Assembly (NCBI GenBank): GCA_032622095.1
Contig: CP136063.1
Coordinates: 183,437,956 to 183,501,955 of the forward strand
Source of the DNA: Siphonodentalium dalli
Taxonomy: Eukaryota; Mollusca; Scaphopoda; Gadilida; Siphonodentaliidae
Direction of reading: 5' to 3'
Length of the DNA: 64,000 nucleotides
The number at the start of each line of letters is the position of its first letter. Position 1 is the first letter of the stretch. Both the position numbers and the translations under genes were made by a program. The notes below the pieces were generated by a model. It worked only from the letters and a program-made list of their open reading frames with translations. It did no database searches and had not been told where the DNA came from. Of the stretch, positions 33,486 to 45,226 are shown piece by piece.

Positions 33486-33555
33486 GGTGGAGATAATTAA
33501 GTCAATCATGAGGGAAGTCCTCTCTTAAATCAGGGTCATTAAACCGATACTACAC
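33461..33555. repeat. Hairpin of about 95 bp
   Basis: GTGTATTATCGGTTTA near 33461 and TAAACCGATACTACAC at 33540-33555 are imperfect complements. It overlaps the very end of the transposase-like remnant. Confidence 0.45.
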
Positions 33556-34760
33556 TGATAATTGATGGAGTTTTTCAAAAAGTCATTCCCAGTTGAAAAA
33601 CCTTGTTATTTTCACAAATGTTAAAGAAATAGGCATCTAGACCGTTTTTGAGAACCAAAAGCAGTAATGTGTCATGCAGGACCTGTGAAAAAAATTGTGT
33701 TATATTCATAAGTTCTCGATAATTATTCTTAAATACCATTTTTTACTTATCTTTTGAAAACAATTTCAGTCATACATTTTTATATATTTTGATGAATACT
33801 TTTGGACTAATACCTATCTCAATTGATTCAGAATATCACATTGACAATGAGTTCAGAAATAGTGATGGATAGTAACTCCCTGCATAATTTGATAGAGATA
33901 TTGGATCAGCGAATTTGAAATGGTATCATGTTATCGTGTTCTTCTTTTATCTAGATATTAAAGCTTTGAATTCCTACATAAAGTAGTATACATACAGACA
34001 TCCATGAGTTTCATTGAGCCATCTCAGATCGACCCAAAAATTTAATTTAAACTTTTCAACGAAGAACTTTCCTGCAACAACATACTGGTAGTCCGAATAA
34101 TCAAGTTTTTGAATGGCTTATCACCACATTTTCATCAATATTCCTCCATATACCGGTTGACAGTGTGAGTTTCTTACAGTTATAAACGTTTTTGCAAATT
34201 AAGATGTTTGACATGTAAATAAAAATACTAGTGGTACTCTAAAGATTTGATTACCGGTTGTATTCAAAATGTTCATGTTGATTATACAAGAGGGTAATCA
34301 ACTGGACATGCTTGATACTTGAGATGATTGTCAAGAAGCAATGGGTCGTCTGTAGAAACCTCCAATGTTTACCTGACAGTTCTCACCTTCATTGTAATAT
34401 TACATGCATCAAGCGTGTCAAATTGATCATTGTTGATTATACTCCTGTCTCTAAGAAATAAAATTAAAATTAGTTTTTGGTAACAAAAGAGACAGCCCAA
34501 TATATTAAAAGGAGTTTTGTAGAAGTTTCTGATTGATTCTCTAGAAAAACATAGAGCTCACGTGTCTTTGTCTCCAATCAGCTGTGAGCATGTTATCCTG
34601 TTTGTTGATTGTTTGTTGATCAGGAGTTCGTGTTTTATGTTGAATTGTAGATTAATAAAAAGACAATAGTAATGTCAATACGCTATATTGCATATGTTCT
34701 ACATCTCAAGTCTAGTGTACAACTTTTTGGTGCTCATTGTGTGCTCATAGTGTGTCCTTT
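33556..34760. other. No gene recognised
   Basis: AT-rich, with no open frame or repeat that I can support. Confidence 0.4.
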
Positions 34761-34762
34761 CC

Positions 34763-35083
34763 AGGAGACTGGAGCGATTTCTCTCGCCGATGTATGCACT
34801 TGCAATTTTTGCCCCAGTAACTTCTAAAATGCTGATGTCAACTCTAATCATTGTATTGGAAGCTCACTATTGTAATTTATTCTCAAATCATCTAGGTGTT
34901 TTTTTCACATTTGTGAGTATATATGTAGCTTTGGCAGTCGCCAATACAAGTGTTGCTATATTACTTGTTCGGTGTCACATAATTGGGACAGCTACTCACC
35001 CAAGTAATTGCTCTCGCATAGTATCGATCATGCGAATGACCATGGATCGCGAAAACATGGAACAGAAACCACCTTCAGAGAGC
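34763..35083 (+). CDS. Candidate membrane-protein exon (weak Cys-loop receptor likeness)
   Basis: An open frame of about 100 residues with two hydrophobic stretches (KMLMSTLIIVLEA and FFTFVSIYVALAVANTSVAI) follows a plausible splice acceptor (TGTGTCCTTTCCAG ending at 34764). IFAPVTSKML and YVALAVANTSVAILLVRCHI vaguely recall the loop before TM3 and TM3 of nicotinic-type channels, but an extra hydrophobic stretch between them does not fit. It could be an exon, an old gene fragment or chance. No neighbouring exons were found. Confidence 0.22.
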
Positions 35084-35470
35084 TGAATCTTATACGGGCT
35101 CATACAAACACAATGCTACTAAGTACGTCAATAGTATTTCCACCTATGCTTGCCCGCACCCACAAGTTCTCATGAAAGTGTAAACAAGGTAGGGGCAGAT
35201 CACTTTCGAGCCCAGCATGTGAAGGAAATTCTATCGTGAGATGTTTGCTATAAAAAACGCAGAAATGATTTAGCTTCCCGTAGGTTGTTTGGCAATATTT
35301 TTGGTCGCAGGATATTGGAGTTATTAGACCCACATCCTTTCGAATGAGCAACTCACAAAAAAAGCCTTTGCACGCAGACTGTTATCCAGCTCAGTATCAC
35401 CGTTAACAGCCTTGGTGGGGACACAGATTACACACAAATCAATTCAAATTGTCCATTCCGAAACATAACT

Positions 35471-35660
35471 ATCAACTCAAAGTTTTGGAAATCAAACGAC
35501 ATGAAACGTTATAGCTGAGGGATTAAAATCATAATCCATGTTGAAATAGATAGGAGCATGAGGGATCAACTCAATGTTTTGGAAATCAAACGACATGTAA
35601 AGTTATAGCTGAGAGATTAAAATCATAATCCATGTTGAAATAGATACGACTATGAGGGAG
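35471..35660 (+). repeat. Two-unit direct tandem repeat, about 95 bp
   Basis: TTTTGGAAATCAAACGACAT, GTTATAGCTGAG and AAAATCATAATCCATGTTGA occur twice in succession with few differences. Confidence 0.85.
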
Positions 35661-36689
35661 TAATAATTTGAGGGTCACGAATCGTGTATTTTAAGATTCA
35701 ATATTATGATGTGGATGACCAGAGTCTTTCAGCTAATTGTAGGTCCCGGTTATGTCAGTGAGAAATGTTGACAATTTAGCATGGCCCCTTATTTATTTCT
35801 AAAAAGTTGATACATTTAGGGTGTATGAAGCTCATTTCTTTTTATATACATACTAGAAGGACATACATAGTTTAATATGTCCTATCAATAATGTCCACTC
35901 CGAAACAGTTTTTGAACAGTGGGAGTCTGTGTCTAGAAACAATCCTAAGAAGATACCGTAATAGACGGAGTGAACACAATAATGAGATAGTCATATTCTA
36001 CAAGTCTCACATGTTTCCTCATTCATCACCTAAACTGCTTAGATTCAATCAGCATTTACTCTGTTGTTAATTTCTGAGTGCTGAAATGTTGACATATGGT
36101 AAGCTGATTCACAGTATTTCCCATCCTAAAAATTATTAGAGTCTAACACTATCAATACATTTATTTAGATGGCCTGTGGTTTACAAATTGCAATATAATC
36201 ATGCAAAATTCTCCATATGGGCTGTGTGCACTTTCTATCGAAAATGTCCACTCCGAAAAAAATTTTGACAGCATTTCTCATTATATCACAATAGTCAGAA
36301 CAGTTTACCATCTGTTATAGCACTAACATGTTGTTCCAACAATTGTATGAGATGTCCACATGCTAATTTTGATATAATCTTTTAATATGTTGGAATTACA
36401 TCTGTTTTAGAACATGGAATTTTCCTGTTTTTTAATTTCAGATGAGTGATTTTTTTTACGGAAACTGAAATGACCTGAAATTTTCTGTGTTATTATCATC
36501 AGGACCCTCAAATGAAACAATTAATTTTATTTAATCTGATTGTGAGGAGGATTTAAGATTTTTCTGTTGAATAGCCTATGAATCTCTTTTTCAGTGAAAT
36601 ATTGTTATTCCGTTGTTCCATGCATCGCCAAATTGCCACTAATTTTCATCGAAATCCCGTGATACTCGGGCGTTTGAACTTGAAATGAC
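35661..36689. other. No gene recognised
   Basis: Unstructured AT-rich sequence. TGTCCACTCCGAAA occurs near 35892 and 36246 as a short shared word. Confidence 0.35.
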
Positions 36690-36814
36690 CCGATTTCAAG
36701 GTGAATGTCACGTCGCACGGGCAAATTAATAGGCTCATGCCACTCCCCGGCCGAAAGTACCCCCACATACCAAGTTTCATCGAAAACGGCACCGCCGTTT
36801 TCGAGTCCATCGCG

Positions 36815-36862
<48 letters not shown>
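36690..36862 (+). repeat. Retroelement-like 3' end with (CA)n microsatellite
   Basis: A stretch with CATACCAAGTTTCATCGAAA and GCCGTTTTCGAGTCCATCGC runs directly into (CA)n at about 36813-36861. This layout, a conserved 3' segment followed by a simple repeat tail, is usual for SINE or RTE/CR1-type LINE ends in marine invertebrates. The overlapping open frames are simple-repeat artefacts. Confidence 0.6.
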
Positions 36863-36864
<2 letters not shown>

Positions 36865-37879
36865 CATACACACATATTTCCCAAAATATATAATAGATAC
36901 GTGTATGTCATATCATGATGAAATTACTGCAGACATGACTTTTCCCAATGTGATACCTTGCTTTTCTTCAAAAGTTTCTGGAATTTTAGAAATTGAATCG
37001 GAGTCATTTACAATGTTGCATTTCAATATCATTCCCTGACAAGCCGCTATATCACTATACTTTGATAAAGTATTAAATCGTGAACCAAAACATGCATCGG
37101 ATACTGCGTTCATATTGACGTACGCATTGAAGTTATTATAAAACCGCTGGCCGTCACAAATCTGCCAACCGTTCATTGGAAACTAACTAGATATTGAATT
37201 GGTCTAACATATAGGCGGTGCGAATTAGCCGAATCATCGATACTTTGTAAGTGTTTTCGTAAAGGGAGCAATATATTAATGAAATTGCTTTCTTTTTGGA
37301 TGTCATCTTAGATTATTTAATTACTTAATTCGGATGTTATTGGGCCAGGGTAGCCACAGTTCATGGTCCTCCCTGCTTGCTACGCAAAGTTTTGCCTAAT
37401 TCCATCAAAATACATGGCCAGACTCCCAAAATCAATATTCGGCAAAATTCCATACCGCTGTTTTTTAAATATATTTGTCATGGTTCATACGACACTGAAT
37501 TGGACTATCGGAATATAATATATAGTGGCCAGTTGAGTAACTAACATGTTTAATAACCAACTGAGTTACAAACTGTTTCCTTTTCGTCACATCAGAGGGT
37601 AATGTTCCAGATATATGTCAAAAAATCTATTTAAAACCAAATTGGTTGCCATTTTGCAAGGCATCTCGAGCAATATGGCCAATAATTTCCAAGTGCGAAA
37701 CAGTCAAGAGTGTTCAAGACAAGAAACACCTTTACCAAAGATATTTTTGATTTTCTTGAAAATATGTTGTGGACATGAAAAATTTATTTTGTCAAGTTTG
37801 GGATTTAACAAATCCAATATTTCTGGTAACGTAAGTGATTTACAGTAGCCACAATTAACACACTAATCAGAATATTAGT
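36863..37879. other. No gene recognised
   Basis: Short open frames only. Confidence 0.35.
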
Positions 37880-38083
37880 CTATTACATATTTTGGAACTT
37901 ATGTATGTGTCTTATAGACTCGAAAACTGCTCGACCGATGCGACTCAAATTTGGCCTACATTGATCTCGGGAACAATATGGGTGGGTCAATTTGACAGTC
38001 CAGACGCTGCATATTCTGCCCAAACGGACGCGATCACAAAGAAATCCCTAAATAGCCCGGACGAAGTCGGGCACATCAGCTAG
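37880..38083 (+). mobile_element. Helitron-like 3' terminus (non-autonomous)
   Basis: The stem GCCCG...CGGGC (38055-38072, extended by GAC/GTC) is followed eight bases later by CTAG (38080-38083) and then T. A hairpin followed by a CTRR end inserted before T is the Helitron signature. Upstream sequence (AGACTCGAAAACTGCTCGAC) looks like element body. The 5' TC end was not fixed. Confidence 0.5.
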
Positions 38084-39599
38084 TAGTAAATATTTAGAGG
38101 GTTGATTAGCCATTATTATTCATCATCCACAACTGGTAAGCGATTGCAGGCCCCACTGGTTCAACGTCTACTATTTTTAATATTTTGGTCACCATTTTTT
38201 ATGGCTATCTTTAGCCTACAGTGACCATTTTGGTTATATAGAGATAGGATATTTATAGTTAATGGTATGCATCGCTTACATCGACCAGTTCCTTACATTT
38301 CTGTTTGTCATATGACTAGAGTCCCAATCAGTCCCAATGGCGATTGTTGGTGTAATTTTATACCGCGTTCAGTAAAAGCGACTTTTTGAGGGGTCCGAAG
38401 GAACTGGGACTTTAATATGTCACTGCTCCAATGATCAGTTAACATAAACAATAAATCCCCTATTCTCCACCAGTTCCAAACAGCAGAAACTGATCTAGAA
38501 ACTATTGAAAAAAATTCCAGTTCCTGTAGACTTTTGGGTGACCATCTTGGGCCGGAAGTTCCAATTTTCCCAAAATGGTGTGACTATGTTTTCACAGCTA
38601 TATATATTTGTATATACTTTTGACAAGATTGTCTCGCAATTCGGATCAAAATGTCATAGTGCCTCGTCTGAAAAACGGCGGCCATATTTGACGCCATCTT
38701 GTCTGGTATCTACGCGACCACATTTTTATGTTAAAATTGCTCAAAAGATGAGCGACATAATAAGTAAGAACATTAATGGAGTGCTGTTATGTCCTATGGT
38801 GCAGAGATACACTGGGCTATCAGTTCCTGGATAAATAACGAATTTTCGAAATTTTAGGGGTACACATTCTTATCTGAAAATGCTGCAGAAATCCGCTTCT
38901 TAAGTTGTGTTTCTATGTTCAGTATACAGCTATAAACGGCCATAGTAAATTTCAATGACGTAGGCAAAAATTCGAATTAAAGTGATTGTTTACGTTTTGG
39001 AGGGGCGGTTTCTGTCAAAAGACCACTTCTTATCTGAAAATGATACCAAAAAAAAAAACAACACATTCCATAAGTTATGTTTTTATGTTCAGCGTGGTAC
39101 CCAGATATGTTTACAGCATATTTCATTCTTTTTGTAGGGTTTAGTGATCCACTGGCCCCTTTATGTTGTAATTGCATACATATTCATTGGGCTTTCTCCC
39201 GATAATTCAGGCGCATCAAACCTTTCGTACAATATGGACTCCTGTTGGTATTTGTTCTTGTGAACTGGGATTGTCGGTATACGATTGGATTGTTGAGTTG
39301 AACAAACCTAACCTGAGGTTGAAAGCTAACATGTTGAGATTGAGAAACATGTCCTCTATCGGTAACTGATTGGGTGATACAGTATATATTGGGTGCATGT
39401 TGGTAAACTGGATAACTGGATCTCGTTTGCGACACAAAAAATATATACCAATCAGATTCTTCACACAATGCCTGAGATTAGATTGAAATATTTCCGGAAA
39501 ACAAGCATGCTCTTTATCGAAAAAAGTATGGTTGAATTGACATGGAAGCCTCTATTGTCAACCCTTGGCGAACTCCTATGACCAAACTGAAAATTTAAC
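38084..39599. other. No gene; weak direct repeat
   Basis: CTTATCTGAAAATG followed by AAGTT(G/A)TGTTT and TATGTTCAG recurs at about 38869 and 39028. The 109-residue open frame 38505-38834 has no recognisable domain. Confidence 0.4.
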
Positions 39600-40170
39600 C
39601 CACAATCTCAACATCCTCGCGCAAATACGCACATAATCGACCTATAATGTGAAATGGGTACATATGTGTTATCTGAAATAAGTAGATATTGGAGTCATGT
39701 CCGTTATTTCGTTTTATGGCACTGGCCATAGCGGAAACACCTGTTAAAGTGCGTACACCTCAAAAGTCGTTAGTTGGCTTACTTGTGTAATTTTCCGCAC
39801 ATAATCTGCTTAGAATCGGCGCATTGTGAGTCGATAATACGACTAGAACGCTTTCATTTTCAGCACATTATCGACTTAAAATGGGCAATATCAGTTATGG
39901 CGCGGGCGGCAGTGAAAACACATGTTAAAGACCGTACACCTTGAAAGTAATGAATTGCCTTACTTGTGTCATCGTCCGCACATAATCACTGTGAATCGAT
40001 AATGTGACTAAAACCCTCTAATTTTCAGCACATCAAATTGAGGCGATTCTAAGCAGATTATCTACCTAAAATAAATTCTATTATAAGCAGACAATGTGCG
40101 GGTTTTCTGGAGAACATGCGGAGTTTGTGCAGGCGATAATTGTGGGTGTTCATGCAAATGATAAGTTTGA
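39600..40170 (-). mobile_element. Foldback/MITE-type element, copy 3 (internally duplicated)
   Basis: Inverted relative to copies 1 and 2: ends near 39610 with TCAACATCCTCGCG and near 40075 with GCAGATTATCTACCTAAA, with the GGTTTTCTGGAGAACATG block beyond. The CGCACATAATC(TG) block and the preceding GAAAACACATGTTAAAG-type segment occur twice, so about half the element is duplicated. Confidence 0.65.
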
Positions 40171-40192
40171 TACCCCGAATGAGCTCAGTTTG

Positions 40193-40332
40193 TAATCTTA
40201 AATTCTAGCACCTAAATATGTATTTAAATGCCATAAATTATTGCATTTACCAATTAGTAATCACTTGGCTGGTGAAAATTCCCATCGACCCCTCATGTAT
40301 CTCTTGAACTTGGGTACTAGAATTTACGATTA
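40193..40332. mobile_element. MITE-like element with AAATTCTAG(C/T)ACC termini
   Basis: TAATCTTAAATTCTAGCACC near 40193 and the complement of TAATCGTAAATTCTAGTACC at about 40313-40332 form TIRs of about 20 bp. A partial relative lies at 28712. Confidence 0.65.
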
Positions 40333-40335
40333 CCG

Positions 40336-40452
40336 ACTGGCGGTTCGTCTGCAGTCGTTGGACGCTTTGTCTGATTACCGAAGTTAAGCATCGTAGAACT
40401 CGGTTAGTCCTTAGATCGGCTTGGGATTCCACTGCCAACTTTCGGTGCTACT
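40336..40452 (+). ncRNA. 5S rRNA-like unit (pseudogene or SINE3-type head)
   Basis: TTTGTCTGATTACCGAAGTT followed by AAGCA, then CGGTTAGTCCTTAGATCGG, GGGATTCCACTGCC and TTCGGTGCTAC follow 5S rRNA in order. The internal promoter box A (GAAGTTAAGC, 40380-40389) and box C region (GGTTAGT.CTT.GAT.GG, 40402-40419) are recognisable. The 5' quarter (GGCGGTTCGTCTGCAGTCGT) is poorly matched. No T-rich terminator follows directly. It is a diverged 5S copy, either a pseudogene or the head of a 5S-derived SINE. Confidence 0.72.
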
Positions 40453-41396
40453 CCCACACTCCGCCTTCTCTCTGTCACATGTATAGTATATGATATTTCA
40501 GATGTACAAAACTATGTGGCATAACATAGCTTTAGCCCAGTATAGCAATTATCCCATGCTATCTGTAGTTGTTCTTCGTGAACATAATTGGAATAACACA
40601 CAATTTTAACACAGGTTTAAACATATGTATGGTACCACCTACATGTGTAACAAAAGTTAACAAAGGATAGCGTGATCGAACGTCTAACTGCCGGGCACTA
40701 CATGGTTTTAACAGTTTACGTTATTCCGTTTGTGTGTGCTATAACTGTCGCACACACGTAGCTAATCGTTTTGTGGTGCTAAAGCCATTACTTTAAGTTA
40801 TGCCGATTGTTGAAAATAATACCAACTCAAGGAAGACGTGCACCATACATGAACATGCGGATAATCACGCAATATAAATATATAGACCGGAAAGGTACAC
40901 TTGCTATGCCTGAACTTTCAGATATCATACTACAGAACTACTTGCATATCCGCATATCCAGTCTGATGCTGCGTAACCACAAATATCATGATTTGACCAG
41001 CTGTATGTTGGTAAATAACTCAAATCCCTTTACTGCAGCCCGTTGACGTGGCAACCATAACCTTCTCACAAATTTAGAGAGTTGTGGACAATAGTCTACA
41101 CCAAGAACGGTTATTTTTGCCTGGCAATCCACATTGAACCCCGAAGTTCTACCAAGTTATCACACATATATACACGTCGGTGAGCCGTGTGTGGTGCTGG
41201 GTAAGAAACAAACCACGATTTGTCCAGATAAAATAGCGAAAATTTACAAAAAAAATTAAAACCGACACACGCTGTTGTCACCCGACAAAACCAATTATGA
41301 CAACTGATTATTAATGCTGGGGTCACGTGCTATTGACATGTGTAATATCAGTGGTCTGTGTTATTTGTTTGTGGAGTAACGTATCCTCAAACTCAT
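40453..41396. other. No gene recognised
   Basis: Nothing supportable; possible body of a 5S-derived SINE just after 40452. Confidence 0.35.
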
Positions 41397-41685
41397 CAGT
41401 TACATTTCAATAGTTTATGCATTCTCTGTGGTCCCGTTTGGGACTCGCAAATTACATAACTTTCAGTTTGTTACTTATGCCTATCAAATTGAACACACCT
41501 CGAGTGTTGCAATAAGTATTGCGCAATTACGTTTGGTCAGTTACATTTCAATAGTTTATGCATTCTCTGTGGTCCCGTTTGCGACTCGCAAATTACATAA
41601 CTTTCAGTTTGTTACTTATGCCTATCAAATTGAACACACATCGAGTGTTGCAATAAGTATTGCGCAATTACGTTTGGTCTATATA
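41397..41685 (+). repeat. 141-bp tandem duplication
   Basis: The unit starting CAGTTACATTTCAATAGTTT occurs at 41397 and 41538, nearly identical. The unit length is divisible by three, so an open frame (41428-41739) runs through both copies and repeats VVPF(G/A)TRKLHNFQFVTY. The frame has no recognised domain, and coding is not claimed. Confidence 0.9.
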
Positions 41686-42084
41686 GAAGCACGTCGGGTT
41701 CAAAGGGTTAAGCTCTGGCTTGCCATATACATGTATTAGTCTAATTCCACATCTTGAAAACCATGCATGGTGGCACAATTTCAGAATGTTAATAGCAATC
41801 CGAGAACGGTTTCTATATCACGGATATGTCCACTTTCAGGCTAAGTTTCCTGCGGATAATTCTGTTTTAGTATTTTAAACAATGTCATCACATCTATATG
41901 TGTTGCTCATCATATCATCGGCAGATTTGTTCCCTACATGTTGGTCAGGATTATCTAAATCGGGAGTGGAAATTTATGTTAATCGGATGATAAACAAGAT
42001 AGTTGTTCGGCCCCGGGGTGGATTTATCACATACTAAATGACCAACACATCCTTGGGTAAATAGTTTCATATTGAACTGATTTG

Positions 42085-42205
42085 ATTCTGAAAGTAGAGA
42101 GAGAGAGTAGTTTTGCGCGCCCGGGATGGTGATGGTCGAAAAGATTGAGTTATCTTATCCTTCACCCCACGATTTGTCGTTTTGATGTTATCTTGAATAT
42201 AGCAA
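42085..42205 (+). repeat. Dispersed repeat, second copy of 15230-15350
   Basis: Shares GCCCGGGATGGT, GGTCGAAAAGAT and TCCTTCACCCCACG, preceded by a (GA)-rich tract. Confidence 0.6.
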
Positions 42206-43139
42206 CTTATTTTCAGGAAACAGGCTCCACAATTTTTTGGCCATGACAATAAAAATGGATTAGAGTTTTTAACTTGGCACGACATTTCTGAAAGAGAAGT
42301 CATTTAAAGGAAGCCATGTGATCATGACCAGGACACACTCCAAACATATTAGACTTAACATATATCACGCATAGCGAAATGATCGTGAACCAAAATATTA
42401 ATGTATTATTGAAGTCAGTTTCCACAAGTTAAGTCAGATAACGACGACTGTCATGATTACATATATAGCCAGTCAAGACAGTACTTGACGTGCATATAAC
42501 TCATGCCAAAGAACAAATGGTATATTTACAGGCAGCTAGGTGAACAAGTGACATTTGGCGGTTATTTTCTTTGGCATGTGTGCCGACTGCGTGACTATTG
42601 TCGACTAACTTGTACTGAAATAGACATATATGACCATTTGGATGTCACAGTCACACACTTGGTGTCTCGATGCTACATATAAAGCATGTGGAGGAGTGGC
42701 CCCGCCTTGCTAAATCTAGAGTCCAACCACAATGTCGTTAATGATTGTCGATGTGGTGGGGCCGAATAGTTGGTGTCGGCTCTAAAGAGCACTTCTACAT
42801 GCTTTATCGGTGGTTTCTTTGAAATACAATTGACAATGTGATTTCGTAATCAAACCCAACTAAATATAATTCCTTTAATTTAATTTCTCGTCCATGTACG
42901 CGAAGAATATGTTATCAGCCACCCCTGACGGTTATAGGCTTGATATGAAATTCGCTATACAATGTATGACGAGTATAAGATAGGTCGACAGATACACAAC
43001 ATATTGATATACCATTTTCCATCTTTCGAACCAAAGAGAAATAAACGCTCTTTATGCCTACCATATTAGTCATTGACTTACACTGAACGCTCTTGTCTGT
43101 TCCATGCCGAAGAATGGTCTATGTTTTTTCTCTTTTCAA
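42206..43139. other. No gene; MITE scraps
   Basis: ATAAACGCTCTTTATG near 43032 is a scrap of the 494-bp MITE family. ATAAAGCATGT near 42679 and its complement near 42799 make a loose inverted repeat. Confidence 0.4.
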
Positions 43140-43545
43140 GCTATGAAAACATAACCTTTGGCAGTTATTGTCCCTTGACATTCCGTCGGAGGTCTATAGT
43201 AATGACCCTCGTCGGATCGTACGTCCGTCCGGAACTTTGTCCGAGTCTGTATTCTGTCATTTTCTGGTAAATTCTTCTAGAACTTGGGTCATATATCAAC
43301 CGGTATGGAAACCTACGATTTTGAGTTATTGCAATTTTTCGACATAGAATCGTACATCCTGGGACGAGCCTGTATTCCGTCATTTTCCAGTAATTTGTCT
43401 ACAACTCGGCACAGATGTCATTCCACGTGGAAACCTGCGTAGGCCTACATGCGATTTTGAGTTGAGTCGGAGTCATTTTGGCGGAGTTATTGCCATCTTT
43501 CGACATAAAATCGTACATCCTAGGATAAATCTTTTGTCCGAGCAG
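43140..43545 (+). repeat. Degenerate tandem repeat, about 120-160 bp
   Basis: GTATTC(T/C)GTCATTTTC(T/C)(G/A)GTAA occurs near 43249 and 43371. ATCGTACATCCT with a preceding TTTCGACATA occurs near 43349 and 43511, and GATTTTGAGTT near 43318 and 43452. Confidence 0.6.
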
Positions 43546-44066
43546 GGGGGAGTGGGGGTAATAAAACATTTACATGAAGGTATGCCGGGGTGGGTGGGTT
43601 TTCCGAGGGGCAAAAACTGTGGTTTTTTTTACAACCTCGTGCAATTTATTTTTACTGAAGACCTTTTGTGCCCATATTTGTCATTTCTAACAGTTTTAAA
43701 ACATATTAGAATTTATAACTGCAAAAACACCATATTTATATGTTAAAGGGACATCACGTGGGCCTCAGCGGAGATGACATTAAGCTATGGCATGTTGCAT
43801 ATGGGAATTTGGGGTGAAAAAATTCCTTCCTGACACCCTCTCGTAAAGAAGCTTCGACGGAAACGTAAAACTGAAATAAATAAACTTCTCCCGATGTAAC
43901 TAAAGCCTAGACATTGTGTGCATGGAAAAAGAGCGAGCAACTGTCACAAATTATTATTTGCATGTCTGTCAACTCAGATGATTACCATAACCACAGAAGA
44001 AGAGATATTAAAAGAACCGCTATATTATAATCAAAACATATTGGTGAATCAAAAAATGTTCTTTAA

Positions 44067-44555
44067 AGGGACGTGAGGCCTTAGTTGTCGAAAATATTCA
44101 TATTTGTTCCAATCACCGTAAACAGAAAAACATTAAAAAACATAGTTTCGTTCATATATACCATGACCATCGCGTAAACAGCATGTTATCATAAAGATTT
44201 ACTATATTTTACCTAAGCAAGAGCCTGATTGTGTTACAGAAGACGGCACAATGCTGCTGGCTAATCACACACAAATGGCATAAACGCTCTTTATTCGTTC
44301 CATATCAGGAATTCACCCACAAAGAACGCTCTTTATGTTTACCATCATAATATAAACAAACACCAGAAAAGTTACTTTTTACGCTTTTTTTTACATAACA
44401 ATGGTCAAAGATATGACAACATACTGTTTATGCGATATTTCTTATTTGTATACGGACAAAGTCTGTCTACATTTTGTTGTTCTTTCTGTTTGTGGCGGTT
44501 TTTGACGGGTGGAAATATTTTCACAGGATACCCACCGCCAAGGGCAACCGTACCT
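44067..44555 (-). mobile_element. TTAA-flanked MITE of about 489 bp (copy 2), inside the LINE
   Basis: TTAA at 44063-44066 and 44556-44559. Starts AGGGACGTGAGGCC and ends with the complement of AGGTACGGTTGCC. Inverted near-full-length copy of 27422-27915. It sits cleanly inside the LINE reading frame, and one TTAA plus the element can be read out without losing the flanking frame. Confidence 0.88.
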
Positions 44556-45165
44556 TTAATAAAACATGGATTAAAAAAGGCATATACTTTTTAAACGATC
44601 TTATTGAAGAAAACTCAGGGCTACTGGAATACGAGAGTTTCTGTAAAAAATATGATATAAAAACTCCCTTCACCACCTATAATGGGTTACTTGCAGCATT
44701 ACCAGCTTCCTGGAAGCAATATGCTAGAAGAAACCGGGCTCTTAGCACCGTGACCACACACAATATAGATATGTTAAATAAATCTGAAAAGACTTGTAGG
44801 ACTTTCTATCCAATATTCTTAGAACAATACTCTAAACCCCCAGATATATCTAAACAAAAATGGGAAGACAGATTAGAGATAAAGTTCACGATAGATGAAT
44901 GGAAAAGAAACTGCACAAAAACTAGTAAAATTACAAATGACACAGATCTATTGTCTTTTCAGTTTAAAATAAATCATAACATTTTATATACTAACACAAA
45001 GCTCTACAAATGTAATTTGTCAGAACAGAAATATGCCCTCTTTGCCATACAGGAAGAGAAACGATTCTACATCTATTTGATGAATGTCCAGTGACAAAAT
45101 CAATTTTATTAAATTTTCAACAGTTATTGAATAATAGGTGTGATCTAACCTTTGAAATACTCCCT

Positions 45166-45166
45166 G

Positions 45167-45222
<56 letters not shown>
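45166..45222. repeat. Poly-A followed by (AT)n
   Basis: About 27 A's followed by about 15 AT units, lying within the LINE C-terminal region. Confidence 0.9.

Positions 45223-45226
<4 letters not shown>

Noticed and set aside
36605-37039. Open frames with poly-Thr-His or poly-Val-Cys
   Set aside because: Artefacts of the (CA)n microsatellite on both strands.
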